NCBI GenBank assembly: GCA_003044455.1
Contig: POWY01000001.1
Coordinates: forward strand, 248,001 to 312,000
Length of the DNA stretch: 64,000 nt
Reading direction: 5' to 3'
Source of the DNA: Neisseria bergeri
Lineage (GTDB): Bacteria; Pseudomonadota; Gammaproteobacteria; Burkholderiales; Neisseriaceae
In this document: piece by piece, positions 42,733 to 52,542 of the stretch
Layout: each line of letters begins with the position of its first letter
How positions within the stretch are numbered: position 1 is the stretch's first letter
The notes under the pieces: model-generated
What the model saw: the letters and a program-made list of their open reading frames with translations, nothing else
Database searches by the model: none
Told to the model about the DNA's origin: nothing
Position numbers and translations under genes: made by a program

Positions 42733-45700
42733 TCAGACGGCATCGGAGGTTTTTTCCGCCCCGGTTTGGCTTTGTGCCGCCTGATACAGGTAAACCGTTG
42801 CCAACGGCGGTACGGTTACGGACAGGGAATTTGGTTTGCCATGCGACCAAACTTCTTCTGTTTTCAAGGTTGCGCCGGCAGAAACACCGCTGCCTTTGTA
42901 ATGCAGGCCGTCTGAATTGAGGATTTCGCGGTATCCGCCGGCAGAATTCACACCGAAGCGGTAGCCTTCGCGTACCACAGGCGTGAAGTTGCTGATGACG
43001 ATGACGCGGTTGCCTTCGCGGTCGCGGCGTTCGAAGACGAAGACGGAATTGTCGCCGTCGTCGGCAACCAGCCATTCGAAGCCTTCCGGCCATTGGTCGA
43101 GCTGGTAAAGCGGCGCGGTGTCTTTATAGACGCGGTTCAAATCGCGCACGAAGTCTTGCACGCCTTTGTGCCGGCCGCCTTCTTGGTCGAGCAAGAACCA
43201 ATCCAGTCCTTCGTTGTAATTCCACTCTCTGCCTTGCGCGAACTCGTTGCCCATAAACAGGAGTTTTTTGCCGGGGAAGCCGTACATGAAGCCGTAGTAG
43301 GCGCGCAGGTTGGCGAATTGCTGCCAACAGTCGCCGGGCATACGTCCGAGCAGCGAGCGTTTGCCGTGTACGACTTCATCGTGTGAAAGCGGCAGGACGA
43401 AGTTTTCGCTGTACTGGTACATCATGCCGAAGGTCATTTTGTTGTGGTGATATTTGCGGTTGATAGGGTCTTCCATCATGTAGCGCAGGGTATCGTTCAT
43501 CCAGCCCATATTCCATTTGAAGCTGAAGTTCAAACCTTCTTGACGGGTTACGTTGGCAAATGATGTAGATTCTTCGGCAATTTCGGTCGCAGCCGGAACT
43601 TCTTCTTTCAACATGGTGTTGGTATCGCGCAGGAAAGCGATGGCTTCAAGGTTTTCATGACCGCCGTATTGGTTCGGAATCCACTCGCCGTCTTTGCGCG
43701 AGTAGTTGCGGTAAATCATCGAAGCCACCGCATCCACGCGGATGCCGTCGAAACCGAAACGCTCTATCCAATACAGGGCGTTGCCTTGCAGGAAGTTTTT
43801 GACTTCGTTCCTGCCGAAGTTGTAAATCAGGGTGTTCCAGTCTTGGTGGAAACCTTCGCGGGGGTCGGCGTGTTCGTACAGCGCAGTGCCGTCAAACTTG
43901 GCAAGCCCGTGGTCGTCGGTAGGGAAGTGTCCGACCACCCAGTCGAGGATGACGCCGATGCCTTCGTCGTGGGCGGCTTTAATCAGGGCGCGCAATTCGT
44001 CGGGCGAACCGAAACGGCTGGTCGGCGCATACAATCCGGTCGCCTGATAGCCCCACGAGCCGTCAAACGGGTATTCGGAGACGGGCAAGAGTTCGATATG
44101 GGTAAAGCCCATGTCTTTGACGTATGCGACCAATTCTTTGGCGAGCTGTCCGTAAGTCAGCCAGTAGTTGTTTTCGGGATTGCGTTTCCACGAACCCAAA
44201 TGCACTTCGTAAATGTTGATGGGCGCGTCAACGGCGTTGGCGCGGGCGCGGAAGTCGGGGGCTTCGACTTTTTCCGGCAAACCGCGCACGACAGACGCGG
44301 TATTCGGACGCAACTCCGCACCGAAGGCATACGGGTCGGCTTTTTGCCGCACATTGCCGCCGGCATCGCGGATTTCAAATTTATAGAGGGCATTGGGTTT
44401 GACTGCCGGAATAAAAATTTCCCAAATACCGTTGTCGCGGTGGAAACGCATCACATGGTGGCGGCCGTCCCAGTGGTTGAATTCTCCGATGACGGAAACG
44501 CGTTGGGCGTTCGGCGCCCATACGGCAAAGCGTACGCCCTTCACACCGTCCAACTCGGCAAAATGCGCGCCCAAAGTTTCATAAGGGCGCAGGTGTCTGC
44601 CTTCCGCCAACAGCCAAGAATCCATTTCTTCCAATGCCGACGGGAAGCGGTAGGGGTCTTCTTCGCGCACGGGGTTGCCGTTTCCGCCGTAATAGACGTT
44701 CAGCGCATAATCGGGCGCATCATCGGGCAGTACGGCGACAAAGAATCCGCGCTCATCGATTTTTTCAGACGGCACAATCAGTCTGCCGCTTTCACGGTTG
44801 ACAATATCTACTGCCGAAGCGTCGGGAATCAGCGTGCGCACGACTTCGCCGCCTTCGGGAAGGCGGTGCCGTCCCAAATAGGCGAATACGTCGCCGTGGG
44901 CCGCAAAAAACAGGCTGTCAACCGTGTCGCGTTCGGCTTGGTCGGGTTGGCGGTAGGAAAGGGTTGGGCAGTTCTTTTTCATACGGACTCCGTCAATCAT
45001 GGCAAGTTGGGCGGTCATGGTTCGGCAATCTGCAAAGTCTTCCAGTGCAAGAGGCATTTTGCGCGCCCAGTTGGGATAACCCTCGGCAACGCCCGGCACA
45101 TTCAGGTTGTCGCCCACGCCCAGCAGGTTTTCCAGTTGCACCGCATACAGCCTGCTGCGGCTCATCGCGGCGTATTTGTGGATGGCGGACATCAGCCCTT
45201 CCGTCATTTCAGACGGCATTGTACTGTCTTTGTCCAAACAGCCGCATTGTTTAAGTTTGTCGAACAGGTCTGCCTTGTCGTGTTCGCGCGCTTCCAATGC
45301 CGTCTGAAAAGTTTCCGCATCGGGAATCGTGCCCAGGCGGAACATGGTTTCCAAATCCTTGCCCGTCCAATAACCCGCCAAAGGCGCGACATCGTGCGTG
45401 CTGACGACCGTAATCGCCTGTTCGGGATATTCATCGGGCAATTCAAAACCGTGCCTGCCTTTGCTGAAATACACGACCTTATAAGAAAACACCTGATAAC
45501 GGTTCAGCAAATAACGCACCCGGTCGGGCACCGTCCCCAAATCCTCGCCGATGACGATGCAGCGGTTACGCCGGCTTTCCAAAGCCAAAATGGCAAACAT
45601 CACGTCCGCGTCGTAATGCACATACGCACCCAAGTCCGCCGTCCCGCCCGCAACCCACCACAGGCGGTACAGAGCCATCACATGATCGATACGCAAGATG

Positions 45701-47025
45701 CCGTAAAGCCGCATATTTTCACGCAGCAGCCGGACAAACTTCTCATAACCCGTGTGCTTCAGCATTATCGGATTGAGCGGCGGCAAATCCCAGTTTTGCC
45801 CCGTCGGGCACAAAGGATCGGGCGGTGCGCCGACAGACATATCCATACAATAATCTTGGCGGTTTAACCAAGTGTCCGCGCCGCCGCGCGCCACGCCGAC
45901 CGCCAAATCGCCGTAAATCCCCAACTTGATGCCGAGTCTGACCGCCGTTTCCTGCACTTTGTACCATTGTTCCGCGCAAAGCCATTGCAGCCACATATGA
46001 AAACGGATGTCGTGTCCGTAGTTGGCGGCAAAGTTTTTGACGGCTTCGCCGTCGGGGTCGTGAAACTCGGCAGACCAGGATTGCCAGCCTATGCCGTTGC
46101 AGCCGCCGTAATGTTGGTCGAGGGCTTCAAACAGCCCGAATCCCGACAGTGCCGCTCCTTTTTCTTCCGAAAATGCGGCAAAAGCCGCACGTTCCTTTTG
46201 GGCGGCTTCGCACGGTTCGGTTTCAAATGCTTGGAATGCCGCCTGAAGAGCTTCGCGTTTGAATGCCCAAACCGCCGTGTAGGTTACGGTATCGGTAATC
46301 CGCAGTGCGGCAATGCGCCGCTGCATTTTTTCTTGGGCAAAACGGTTTTTCAGGGTTTCGCTGTAGGAAAACGCCCCGACTTTTTCCACATCCAGATAAA
46401 TCGGATTGAGCCATTCGCGCGAAGACGGGCTGTACGGGCTGGCAAAGGCGGGCTTGGCACTGAAAAGCGCGTGCAGCGGATTGATGCCGACGAAATCCAG
46501 CTTTTTCTCTGCCGCATAAGCCATCAGGTTCTGTAAATCGGTAAAGTCGCCTATGCCCCAGTTGCGGTGCGAACGCAGGCTGTACAAATGCACCGTCAGC
46601 CCGTTCATTCTTGCGCCGCAGTTTGGTTCGGGCGGACGGTAAACCGATTGCGGTGCGACAATCAGACGGATTTTTCCGGCAGCGCACGAAAGGGTGTAGT
46701 AGCCGCAAGGGAGGTCGGGTAGGGCGAGTCGGTATGTGCCGTGGTCGTCGCGGCTGAGGGGTAAAACCCGATGTGTGCCGTTTTCATCTTCCAAAACGGT
46801 TTCCGTTTCGTCCGACCATGCGGACGGCAGGGTCAGATTTTCGCATCCGTGTTCGCGGGCTGCCAGCGTGTCGAGATAAATGCCGTCTGAAACACCGTCT
46901 TTCTGCAAAGTATCGGCTATCGTTTCCCATATCTCGGGCGGCGTGGCGCGATATACGCCGCCGATGTCGTGAAACCCCAGGCTGATGCCCAAAGCAGAGG
47001 TCTGCTGTTCCGATACGGTATCCAT
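42733..47025 (-). CDS. MalQ-GlgB fusion: 4-alpha-glucanotransferase joined to glycogen branching enzyme
   Basis: The 1430-residue protein holds two complete enzymes. Residues about 150-650 are a GH77 amylomaltase ([18 protein letters not shown]; acids in [15 protein letters not shown] near 445, [11 protein letters not shown] near 492, [12 protein letters not shown] near 541). From about 817 a CBM48 ([20 protein letters not shown]) and a GH13 branching enzyme follow, with IRVDAVASM near 1095, AEEST near 1150 and [12 protein letters not shown] near 1216. It would elongate or disproportionate and then branch alpha-glucans. ATG 47025 follows AGGA. The stop is formed by a DUS. No other glycogen gene is adjacent. 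Confidence 0.93.
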   Translation of the reverse strand: MDTVSEQQTSALGISLGFHDIGGVYRATPPEIWETIADTLQKDGVSDGIYLDTLAAREHGCENLTLPSAWSDETETVLEDENGTHRVLPLSRDDHGTYRLALPDLPCGYYTLSCAAGKIRLIVAPQSVYRPPEPNCGARMNGLTVHLYSLRSHRNWGIGDFTDLQNLMAYAAEKKLDFVGINPLHALFSAKPAFASPYSPSSREWLNPIYLDVEKVGAFSYSETLKNRFAQEKMQRRIAALRITDTVTYTAVWAFKREALQAAFQAFETEPCEAAQKERAAFAAFSEEKGAALSGFGLFEALDQHYGGCNGIGWQSWSAEFHDPDGEAVKNFAANYGHDIRFHMWLQWLCAEQWYKVQETAVRLGIKLGIYGDLAVGVARGGADTWLNRQDYCMDMSVGAPPDPLCPTGQNWDLPPLNPIMLKHTGYEKFVRLLRENMRLYGILRIDHVMALYRLWWVAGGTADLGAYVHYDADVMFAILALESRRNRCIVIGEDLGTVPDRVRYLLNRYQVFSYKVVYFSKGRHGFELPDEYPEQAITVVSTHDVAPLAGYWTGKDLETMFRLGTIPDAETFQTALEAREHDKADLFDKLKQCGCLDKDSTMPSEMTEGLMSAIHKYAAMSRSRLYAVQLENLLGVGDNLNVPGVAEGYPNWARKMPLALEDFADCRTMTAQLAMIDGVRMKKNCPTLSYRQPDQAERDTVDSLFFAAHGDVFAYLGRHRLPEGGEVVRTLIPDASAVDIVNRESGRLIVPSEKIDERGFFVAVLPDDAPDYALNVYYGGNGNPVREEDPYRFPSALEEMDSWLLAEGRHLRPYETLGAHFAELDGVKGVRFAVWAPNAQRVSVIGEFNHWDGRHHVMRFHRDNGIWEIFIPAVKPNALYKFEIRDAGGNVRQKADPYAFGAELRPNTASVVRGLPEKVEAPDFRARANAVDAPINIYEVHLGSWKRNPENNYWLTYGQLAKELVAYVKDMGFTHIELLPVSEYPFDGSWGYQATGLYAPTSRFGSPDELRALIKAAHDEGIGVILDWVVGHFPTDDHGLAKFDGTALYEHADPREGFHQDWNTLIYNFGRNEVKNFLQGNALYWIERFGFDGIRVDAVASMIYRNYSRKDGEWIPNQYGGHENLEAIAFLRDTNTMLKEEVPAATEIAEESTSFANVTRQEGLNFSFKWNMGWMNDTLRYMMEDPINRKYHHNKMTFGMMYQYSENFVLPLSHDEVVHGKRSLLGRMPGDCWQQFANLRAYYGFMYGFPGKKLLFMGNEFAQGREWNYNEGLDWFLLDQEGGRHKGVQDFVRDLNRVYKDTAPLYQLDQWPEGFEWLVADDGDNSVFVFERRDREGNRVIVISNFTPVVREGYRFGVNSAGGYREILNSDGLHYKGSGVSAGATLKTEEVWSHGKPNSLSVTVPPLATVYLYQAAQSQTGAEKTSDAV

Positions 47026-47144
47026 CTTGTCGTCCTGTCTGTTGTCCGTAATCTCAAGGCGTAATCTTAATATAAATACGGAATGATGACGGCTGTAATT
47101 GCGTGTAACGGCGGTTTCTTCCATATTGTTTGATTTGAACCAAT

Positions 47145-47181
47145 ATGCCGTCTGAAGCCGGTTTTCCCGTTCAGACGGCAT
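47145..47181. repeat. Inverted DUS pair between divergent transcription units
   Basis: ATGCCGTCTGAA (47145-47156) and its reverse complement (47170-47181) lie between the malQ-glgB start (minus) and tRNA-Asn (plus). It is thus not downstream of either, so an uptake-signal role is more likely than termination. Confidence 0.8.
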
Positions 47182-47248
47182 ATTTGGCTAAATATCTTTT
47201 CCATTCATATATTTGTAGTTTTGTTACCCGTTTGGACAAAATTAAGGA

Positions 47249-47276
47249 TTGACACATTTTTTCCGGACGCTATAAT
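47249..47276 (+). promoter_or_regulatory. Sigma70 promoter of tRNA-Asn
   Basis: Perfect consensus TTGACA (47249-47254) and TATAAT (47271-47276) are separated by 16 bases. The tRNA begins nine bases after the -10 box. Confidence 0.9.
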
Positions 47277-47285
47277 ACGCCCCAT

Positions 47286-47361
47286 TCCCCGATAGCTCAG
47301 TCGGTAGAGCGACGGACTGTTAATCCGCAGGTCCCTGGTTCGAGCCCAGGTCGGGGAGCCA
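47286..47361 (+). tRNA. tRNA-Asn (GTT)
   Basis: A 76-base cloverleaf includes encoded CCA. The acceptor arms are TCCCCGA and TCGGGGA with discriminator G. The D-arm is GCTCAGTCGGTAGAGC, the anticodon loop CTGTTAA has GTT at 47319-47321, and the T-arm is CTGGTTCGAGCCCAG. A strong promoter precedes it and a terminator follows within ten bases, so it is a single-gene unit. Confidence 0.97.
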
Positions 47362-47369
47362 GAATTTTG

Positions 47370-47398
47370 AAGCCCGAACTTGAATGTTCGGGCTTTTT
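47370..47398 (+). terminator. Terminator after tRNA-Asn
   Basis: AAGCCCGAAC and GTTCGGGCTT pair around a short loop, followed by TTTTT. Confidence 0.92.
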
Positions 47399-47491
47399 CA
47401 TATTTGCACATCCGGCGTTCGGAATGCGGCGAGATAGGTTTTCCAACGGTTTCGCGGTAAAATTCCGCCTGTCTGATTTCGGTTTCTTGTT

Positions 47492-48502
47492 ATGTCCATC
47501 AAAATCCTGATTATTTCCCCCAGTTGGATAGGCGACTGCGTGATGACCCAGCCCTTGTTCCGCCGTTTGAAGGGACTTCACCCCGGTTGCACGATTGATG
47601 TGTTCGCACCGAAGTGGTCGATGGCGGTGTTTGAGCGTATGCCTGAAGTGAATGAGATTCTTGAAAATCCGTTCGGACACGGTGCGTTGGAGTTGAAACG
47701 CCGTTGGCGGGTCGGCAGGGAGTTGGGACGGCGCGGCTACAATCAGGTTATCGTGTTGCCGGGTTCTTTGAAGTCGGCAGTCATCGCGCTGGCAACGGGC
47801 ATCGGAAAAAGAACAGGTTATGTCGGCGAAAGCCGTTATTTTTTGCTGAACGATATACGCAGGCTGGATAAGGAACGTCTGCCGTTGATGGTGGACAGAT
47901 ATACGGCTCTCGCGCATCAGAGTCAGGAAGATTTTGACGGGCATTCGGGATTCCCCGAGTTTTCCATTGATGAACGGCGGCGGGAAATTTCTGTCGAAAC
48001 TTTCGGTTTGAATCTTGGAAAGCCTGTTCTGGCTTTTTGCCCGGGGGCGGAATTCGGGCCGGCAAAGCGTTGGCCGGCAAGGCATTTTGCCGAGTTGGGC
48101 AAACACTATTCGGCGGCGGGCTGGCAGGTTTGGCTGTTCGGTTCGCAAAAAGATGATGAAATTGCCGAAGAAATCAACCGCCTTTCAGATGGCATATGTG
48201 TCAATTTGTGCGGCAAAACCGATTTGTCGCAGGCAATGGATTTGCTGTCGTTGGCGGACACGGTCGTGTGCAACGACAGCGGGCTGATGCACTTGGCGGC
48301 GGCATTGGGCAGGAAGGTGGTGGCGGTTTACGGTTCGTCCAGCCCGACGCATACGCCGCCTTTGAGCGACAGGGCAAAAATCGTCAGCCTGCACTTGGAA
48401 TGTTCCCCGTGTTTCAAGCGGGAATGTCCGTTGGGGCATACAGACTGCCTCAACAAACTTTATCCCGACAGGATTGTGCAGGCGGTTGAAGAGGCGGTAT
48501 GA
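47492..48502 (+). CDS. waaF: ADP-heptose:LPS heptosyltransferase II
   Basis: This 336-residue GT9 enzyme adds the second heptose to the lipooligosaccharide inner core. The N-terminus MSIKILIISPSWIGDCVMTQ carries the catalytic Asp of the family (WIGD near 13-15). The C-terminal nucleotide-sugar domain includes FCPGAEFGPAKRWPARHFAE near 180-199, DTVVCNDSGLMHLAAALGRK near 258-277 and the terminal SPCFKRECPLGHTDCLNKLY. It is on its own downstream of tRNA-Asn and is a determinant of LOS structure. Confidence 0.93.
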   Translation: MSIKILIISPSWIGDCVMTQPLFRRLKGLHPGCTIDVFAPKWSMAVFERMPEVNEILENPFGHGALELKRRWRVGRELGRRGYNQVIVLPGSLKSAVIALATGIGKRTGYVGESRYFLLNDIRRLDKERLPLMVDRYTALAHQSQEDFDGHSGFPEFSIDERRREISVETFGLNLGKPVLAFCPGAEFGPAKRWPARHFAELGKHYSAAGWQVWLFGSQKDDEIAEEINRLSDGICVNLCGKTDLSQAMDLLSLADTVVCNDSGLMHLAAALGRKVVAVYGSSSPTHTPPLSDRAKIVSLHLECSPCFKRECPLGHTDCLNKLYPDRIVQAVEEAV

Positions 48503-48556
48503 TGGCTTCTGTTTTCGGATTTATGCCGTCTGACGGCGGATATTGATAGGATGTTT

Positions 48557-49003
48557 ATGGCTATTGCGAATAATAAAAAAGCATTTCACGATTTTTTCAT
48601 TGAAGACCGGATTGAAGCCGGTTTGGTCTTGGAAGGCTGGGAAGTCAAAGCAATCCGCGCCGCGCGCGTACAGCTTAAAGAGAGTTATATCTATTGGAAA
48701 AAAGATGCGTTTTATCTGGTCGGCTGCCATATTACTGCGTTGCCCACAGCCTCGACACACATCAAACCTGATGCCACGCGCCCGCGCAAGCTGTTATTAA
48801 AACAGTCGGAAATCAACAAATTAATCGGAAAAACGGAACGCGCCGGCTACACCATCGTGCCGCTGGATTTGCATTTTTCACGCGGAAAAATCAAGATGGA
48901 AATCGGTTTGGCAAAAGGTAAGAAACAGCACGACAAACGCCAGAGTATGAAAGAGGCGGATTGGAAACGCGAGAAACAGCGGTTGATTAAGCATACGCGC
49001 TGA
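48557..49003 (+). CDS. smpB: SsrA-binding protein SmpB
   Basis: This 148-residue protein carries tmRNA to stalled ribosomes. The frame begins [23 protein letters not shown] 48557 fits the ribosome binding site AGGAT better than an ATG two codons earlier. The beta-barrel core ([32 protein letters not shown]) and the basic C-terminal tail ([20 protein letters not shown]) are standard. The ssrA gene itself is not in this window. A DUS lies between waaF and this gene. Confidence 0.97.
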   Translation: MAIANNKKAFHDFFIEDRIEAGLVLEGWEVKAIRAARVQLKESYIYWKKDAFYLVGCHITALPTASTHIKPDATRPRKLLLKQSEINKLIGKTERAGYTIVPLDLHFSRGKIKMEIGLAKGKKQHDKRQSMKEADWKREKQRLIKHTR

Positions 49004-49015
49004 TGGGGGATGCGG

Positions 49016-49050
49016 TTTCAGACGGCATTTGAACAATGCCGTCTGACGGT
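49016..49050 (+). terminator. DUS inverted repeat after smpB
   Basis: TTTCAGACGGCATT (49017-49029 region) faces AATGCCGTCTGA (49035-49046). The loop is short. T-run after it is weak. Confidence 0.65.
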
Positions 49051-49190
49051 TGTTTAGACAATGGTGTTGAAATACGAAACGGAAAAACAGGGCGGTTGCC
49101 CTGTTTTCTATTTGCGTAAAAGATGCGGATGACGGGAAGCGGAAAAACGGATTTGTCTTCATTAAAGTTTCCGTGATGTTTGAAATATGT

Positions 49191-49697
49191 TTAGTAAATG
49201 CTGACCAGTACATTGCTATTTGAATGCCGGGCGGTTTTGTAAAAATTGCCGATTTTGTAAAAGTAGTCGGTAATTTCTTCTTTTATATCATCAATTTCAT
49301 CTTCATAATCCCAAATGTCGGGGTAGATATGATGCTCTTTGCACACCTGCATACTGAAATGCTCCATTGCGCTTTTTATGTCGAAGCCTTCCAAAGCTGA
49401 GACGATTTCATGGATTTGGGTGGATTCGATATAAGCGGCGTATCCGTCGCTGTCCGAAATAGGTGTCGTTCCGACGATTGATTCGGATAACAGATTGCCC
49501 TTTAAGGGATTTTCTGCACTTGTTCCGGTCAGTACAAAATGCAAAATATCCCACATTTTATCGATGTCGAGGCAGACGGCAGCCTCATCCTCCAAATCTT
49601 CCAGTTCTTCAAACAATTCTTGCCATTCGGCATCGGTATTTTTAAGCAAAGCCAGTTTTTCATTATCGACCAGTTGATAGGTTGCTGTCATTCCCAT
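49191..49697 (-). CDS. DUF1877 (YfbM-like) protein
   Basis: This 168-residue acidic protein starts MGMTATYQLVDNEKLALLKN, with AGGA seven bases upstream. It has the family core (LDIDKMWDILHFVLTG, NPLKGNLLSESIVGTTPIS) and an acidic C-terminal helix (YEDEIDDIKEEITDYFYKIG). DUF1877/YfbM proteins are uncharacterised. It lies 34 bases downstream of the FAD oxidoreductase gene on the same strand, so co-transcription is unclear because order would be oxidoreductase after it; it reads leftward from a site between the two. Confidence 0.8.
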   Translation of the reverse strand: MGMTATYQLVDNEKLALLKNTDAEWQELFEELEDLEDEAAVCLDIDKMWDILHFVLTGTSAENPLKGNLLSESIVGTTPISDSDGYAAYIESTQIHEIVSALEGFDIKSAMEHFSMQVCKEHHIYPDIWDYEDEIDDIKEEITDYFYKIGNFYKTARHSNSNVLVSIY

Positions 49698-49731
49698 GAT
49701 ATTTCCTATAATTTAATTTTGAATCAGTTAT

Positions 49732-51099
49732 TTATGGAAGAAGTTTTCCAGGGTTCATGATGTTATATGGATCAAGGTGTTGTTTGATGCTTTTCATCAG
49801 GGCGATTTCGGCAGGTGTGCGTACTTTGTCCAGCCACTGTTTTTTGATGATACCTATGCCGTGTTCGGCAGCAATTGTACCGTTGCAGGCAAGAACGTTG
49901 CAATAGACTGTGCTGTTAATGTCGTTTTCGTAACGATAGACTTCATTGCTGAGGATTTCGGGCAGGAAAGTATTGTAGTGCAGGCTGCCGTCGCCCAGAT
50001 GTCCGAAGCAGACGATTTGTATGCCTTTGAAATTCTGTTCCAAATCTTTGGCGCACCGGCGGACAAAGTCGGCAACGCGCCCGATGGGGACGGCAATATC
50101 GTGTTTGATGCTGGTGCCCAGTTTGCGTTGTGAAACGGAGATGTTTTCGCGCAACGCCCACATATGGATACGTTCTTGTTCGCTTTGTGCCAATACGCTG
50201 TCGGTAAAGCCCTTTTCATATAGGAATTCGGCAAGTTGCCCGTCAAGGCTGCCGTTTGGCAGTGAATCGGTCAATTCAAGCAGGATGTTCCATTCTGAGT
50301 GTGTCGGCAGGGGGAGGTTGCTGAATTCGGAGGACAACTCGGCAGCAAAACGGCTGATCAGCTCAAAACTGCATAGGCGTTCGGCAAAGTGTGCTTGGGT
50401 TTCGGTCAGCAGGCGGACGGCGGATTCGATGTCGGGTATGCCGACCCATGCGGTTGCTTTGTCTAATGGGCGGGCAAACAGCTTGAGCGTGGCTGCAGTG
50501 ATGATGCCCAGTGTACCTTCGCTGCCGATAAACAGATGGCGCAGGTCGTAGCCGGTGGTGTTTTTATGCAGGGGATGGAGATGGGAAACCAGTTCGCCGT
50601 TGGGGAGGACGACTTCCAAACCGATAACCAGGTCGCGCATCGTGCCGTAACGCAATACGTTCAAACCTCCGGCATTGCAGGCGATGTTGCCGCCGATTTG
50701 GCACGAGCCTTCGCTGGCGAGACTGAGTGGAAACAGCCTGTTTGAGGCTTCGGCTGCCTGTTGGACGGTTTGGAGTACGGAACCTGCTTCGACGGTTATG
50801 CAGTTGTCTGACAAATTGATGCTGCGGATGCGGTTAAGTTTTGAAAGGTTAAGCAATACGCCGTTTTCCGATACTGCCGCGCCGCACAAACCGGTATTGC
50901 CGCCTTGCGGCGTAACCGGAATACGGTGTTTGTGGCAGAAACGCATAATGGTTTGTACGCTTTCAACGCTGCGCGGCTGCAAAATGATGTCTGGTGCAGA
51001 CGTAAAGCGGTTGCGCCGGTCTTCTAAAAGCGTCGGAGAAGGTTCGACAATTTCATCTGCCGGCAGGAGTCGGGAAAATTCGGTATGCAGGTCAAGCAT
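49732..51099 (-). CDS. FAD-linked oxidoreductase (GlcD/D-lactate dehydrogenase type)
   Basis: This 455-residue protein has an N-terminal FAD_binding_4 domain (PDIILQPRSVESVQTIMRFC, TPQGGNTGLCGAAV near 65-78, SEGSCQIGGNIACNAGGLNV near 128-147) and a C-terminal FAD-oxidase domain ending CNGTIAAEHGIGIIKKQWLD and DPYNIMNPGKLLP. It would oxidise a 2-hydroxy acid such as D-lactate, D-2-hydroxyglutarate or glycolate; the substrate cannot be told from sequence. Transcription runs leftward into the DUF1877 gene 34 bases away, so the two may form an operon. Confidence 0.88.
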   Translation of the reverse strand: MLDLHTEFSRLLPADEIVEPSPTLLEDRRNRFTSAPDIILQPRSVESVQTIMRFCHKHRIPVTPQGGNTGLCGAAVSENGVLLNLSKLNRIRSINLSDNCITVEAGSVLQTVQQAAEASNRLFPLSLASEGSCQIGGNIACNAGGLNVLRYGTMRDLVIGLEVVLPNGELVSHLHPLHKNTTGYDLRHLFIGSEGTLGIITAATLKLFARPLDKATAWVGIPDIESAVRLLTETQAHFAERLCSFELISRFAAELSSEFSNLPLPTHSEWNILLELTDSLPNGSLDGQLAEFLYEKGFTDSVLAQSEQERIHMWALRENISVSQRKLGTSIKHDIAVPIGRVADFVRRCAKDLEQNFKGIQIVCFGHLGDGSLHYNTFLPEILSNEVYRYENDINSTVYCNVLACNGTIAAEHGIGIIKKQWLDKVRTPAEIALMKSIKQHLDPYNIMNPGKLLP

Positions 51100-51156
51100 G
51101 TTTGTCGGAAGGGTGGGGAGGAGATTGAGGAAGGGAATCTGATGCCGTCTGAAAAG

Positions 51157-51193
51157 TCAAAAAAGCAGGATACTGAACGTATCCTGCTTTTTT
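51157..51193. terminator. Bidirectional terminator between lip and the oxidoreductase
   Basis: AAAAAGCAGGATAC pairs with GTATCCTGCTTTTT, with T-runs on both strands. It ends lip on the minus strand, with a DUS beside it at 51142-51153. Confidence 0.9.
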
Positions 51194-51208
51194 GCAAGCG
51201 GAAAATGC

Positions 51209-51496
51209 TTATTTTGCAGCTTCAGATGCAGCGGCAGGAGCTTCGGCAGCAGGTGCTTCAGCAGCGGGAGCTTCGGTAGAGGAAGCCTCAGCAGCAGGAG
51301 CTTCAGCGGCAGGAGTTTCGGTAGCGGAAGCTTCAGCAGCAGGAGTTTCGGTAGAGGAAGCCTCAGCAGCAGGAGCTTCAGTAGCGGGAGCTTCGGCGGC
51401 AGGTGCTTCGGCAGCAGGAGCTTCAGCGGCTTTTTCTCCGCCGCAGGCGGCCAGGGCCAAAGACAACAAAGCAGCGGCAAACAGGGATGTTTTCAT
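51209..51496 (-). CDS. lip: H.8 outer-membrane lipoprotein Lip
   Basis: This 95-residue lipoprotein starts MKTSLFAAALLSLALAAC with the lipobox cysteine at about 18. Almost all the mature part is imperfect AAEAP-type pentapeptide repeats (with ATEAP, ASSTE variants), the hallmark of the H.8 antigen of pathogenic and some commensal Neisseria. Start ATG 51496 follows AAAGG; an earlier in-frame start would spoil the signal peptide. The repeats can expand or contract by slippage. Its domain also occurs in Laz at 36384. Confidence 0.93.
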   Translation of the reverse strand: MKTSLFAAALLSLALAACGGEKAAEAPAAEAPAAEAPATEAPAAEASSTETPAAEASATETPAAEAPAAEASSTEAPAAEAPAAEAPAAASEAAK

Positions 51497-51973
51497 TTTA
51501 GTAACCTTTAAAATCAATTTAAATCAAATTAGGGTAAAACAGTCATTATCGACCATCATTACAAACCAAGTTGAAAATTCATTGCTGAATTTTGCGTAAT
51601 TATGCACCACGAAATAGGGGATTGCAACGGTGTGCAAATGGGAAAGCAGGTTTGAATGAAAAGTTTTTCCGCCGGGCGAATGATAAATCCTGTAAAACGG
51701 TTTTGCTGTTAAAAAATCGATAGGGATGAATATTATAGAGATTAATATAATTCAGTATCTTGTATGATTTATTAAGGCGGATTGGGGAAGTCGGCAGACG
51801 GGTCGGAATGGTTTTTGAGAATGTTGTAAAAAAGTTACACTACAATAAAATAACAAAAATTTACATTGAAATATGTGCCGTACAGTTTATGAACAGGTTA
51901 ACGGTAATCGGCCGGCGCGGCGGTTGTGTTAGAATGCGCCTGTAATCAATCTGCTGTTCCTGAAAGGACAAAT
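51497..51973. other. Gene-free AT-rich interval between lip and slyD
   Basis: These 477 bases separate divergent genes lip (minus) and slyD (plus) and should hold both promoters. No convincing gene or repeat is seen. Short frames here (for example 51760-51945) have poor composition. An AAAGGA ribosome binding site for slyD lies at the right edge. Confidence 0.6.
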
Positions 51974-52456
51974 ATGGCTATCGTGAAGAATTCCGTGGTT
52001 TCGCTGCATTATGAGATGTATGATGCCAACAATCAGCTTTTGGACAAAACCGAAGAACCGATTGCGTACCTGCACGGCGGTTACGACGGCATTTTCCCTT
52101 TGGTGGAAGAGGCGTTGCACGGCAAGGATGCCGGCGATACGGTCGATGTGGTACTTTCGCCCGACGATGCGTTCGGCGAGCAGGATCCGGGGTTGGTCCG
52201 TATTGAAGATGTGGGCGTGTTCCCTGTTGAAGTCGAAGTCGGCATGATGTTTGAAGCCGACGATCCTGAAACCGGCGATGTTGTCGTCTATCGTGTAACC
52301 GATGTTGCCGACGGCAAGGCGGTGGTTGACGGCAACCATCCTTTGGCCGGTATGAAAATCCGTTTTAAGGCTACGGTTGAAAGCGTGCGCGATGCATCCG
52401 ATGAGGAAATCGCACACGGTCATGTCCACGGTCCGCACGGTCATCACCACCACTGA
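51974..52456 (+). CDS. slyD: FKBP-type peptidyl-prolyl isomerase SlyD
   Basis: This 160-residue folding helper starts MAIVKNSVVSLHYEMYDANN behind AAAGGA. It has the FKBP domain (LHGGYDGIFPLVEEALHGKD near 35-54), the inserted chaperone flap (LSPDDAFGEQDPGLVRIEDV) and a histidine-rich metal-binding tail (GHVHGPHGHHHH). SlyD binds nickel and assists protein folding. A DUS terminator ends the gene. Confidence 0.95.
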   Translation: MAIVKNSVVSLHYEMYDANNQLLDKTEEPIAYLHGGYDGIFPLVEEALHGKDAGDTVDVVLSPDDAFGEQDPGLVRIEDVGVFPVEVEVGMMFEADDPETGDVVVYRVTDVADGKAVVDGNHPLAGMKIRFKATVESVRDASDEEIAHGHVHGPHGHHHH

Positions 52457-52480
52457 TTGCCGGCAGCTTGGAGGTATCTG

Positions 52481-52521
52481 ATGCCGTCTGAAAAGGGTTT
52501 GTTCCGTTTCAGACGGCATTT
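52481..52521 (+). terminator. DUS terminator after slyD
   Basis: ATGCCGTCTGAA (52481-52492) and its reverse complement (52508-52519) flank a 15-base loop, followed by TTTTG. Confidence 0.85.
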
Positions 52522-52542
52522 TGTTTGATGGATGGAGAAGGT

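Noticed and set aside
43657-45867. 736-codon open frame antisense to the malQ-glgB gene
   Set aside because: It is opposite a clearly functional enzyme gene with GC-rich third positions, which commonly leaves long antisense frames. It has no ribosome binding site or recognisable motif.
51192-51599. Ala/Gly/Ser-rich plus-strand frame opposite lip
   Set aside because: Antisense of the pentapeptide repeats; low complexity makes the frame open by chance.
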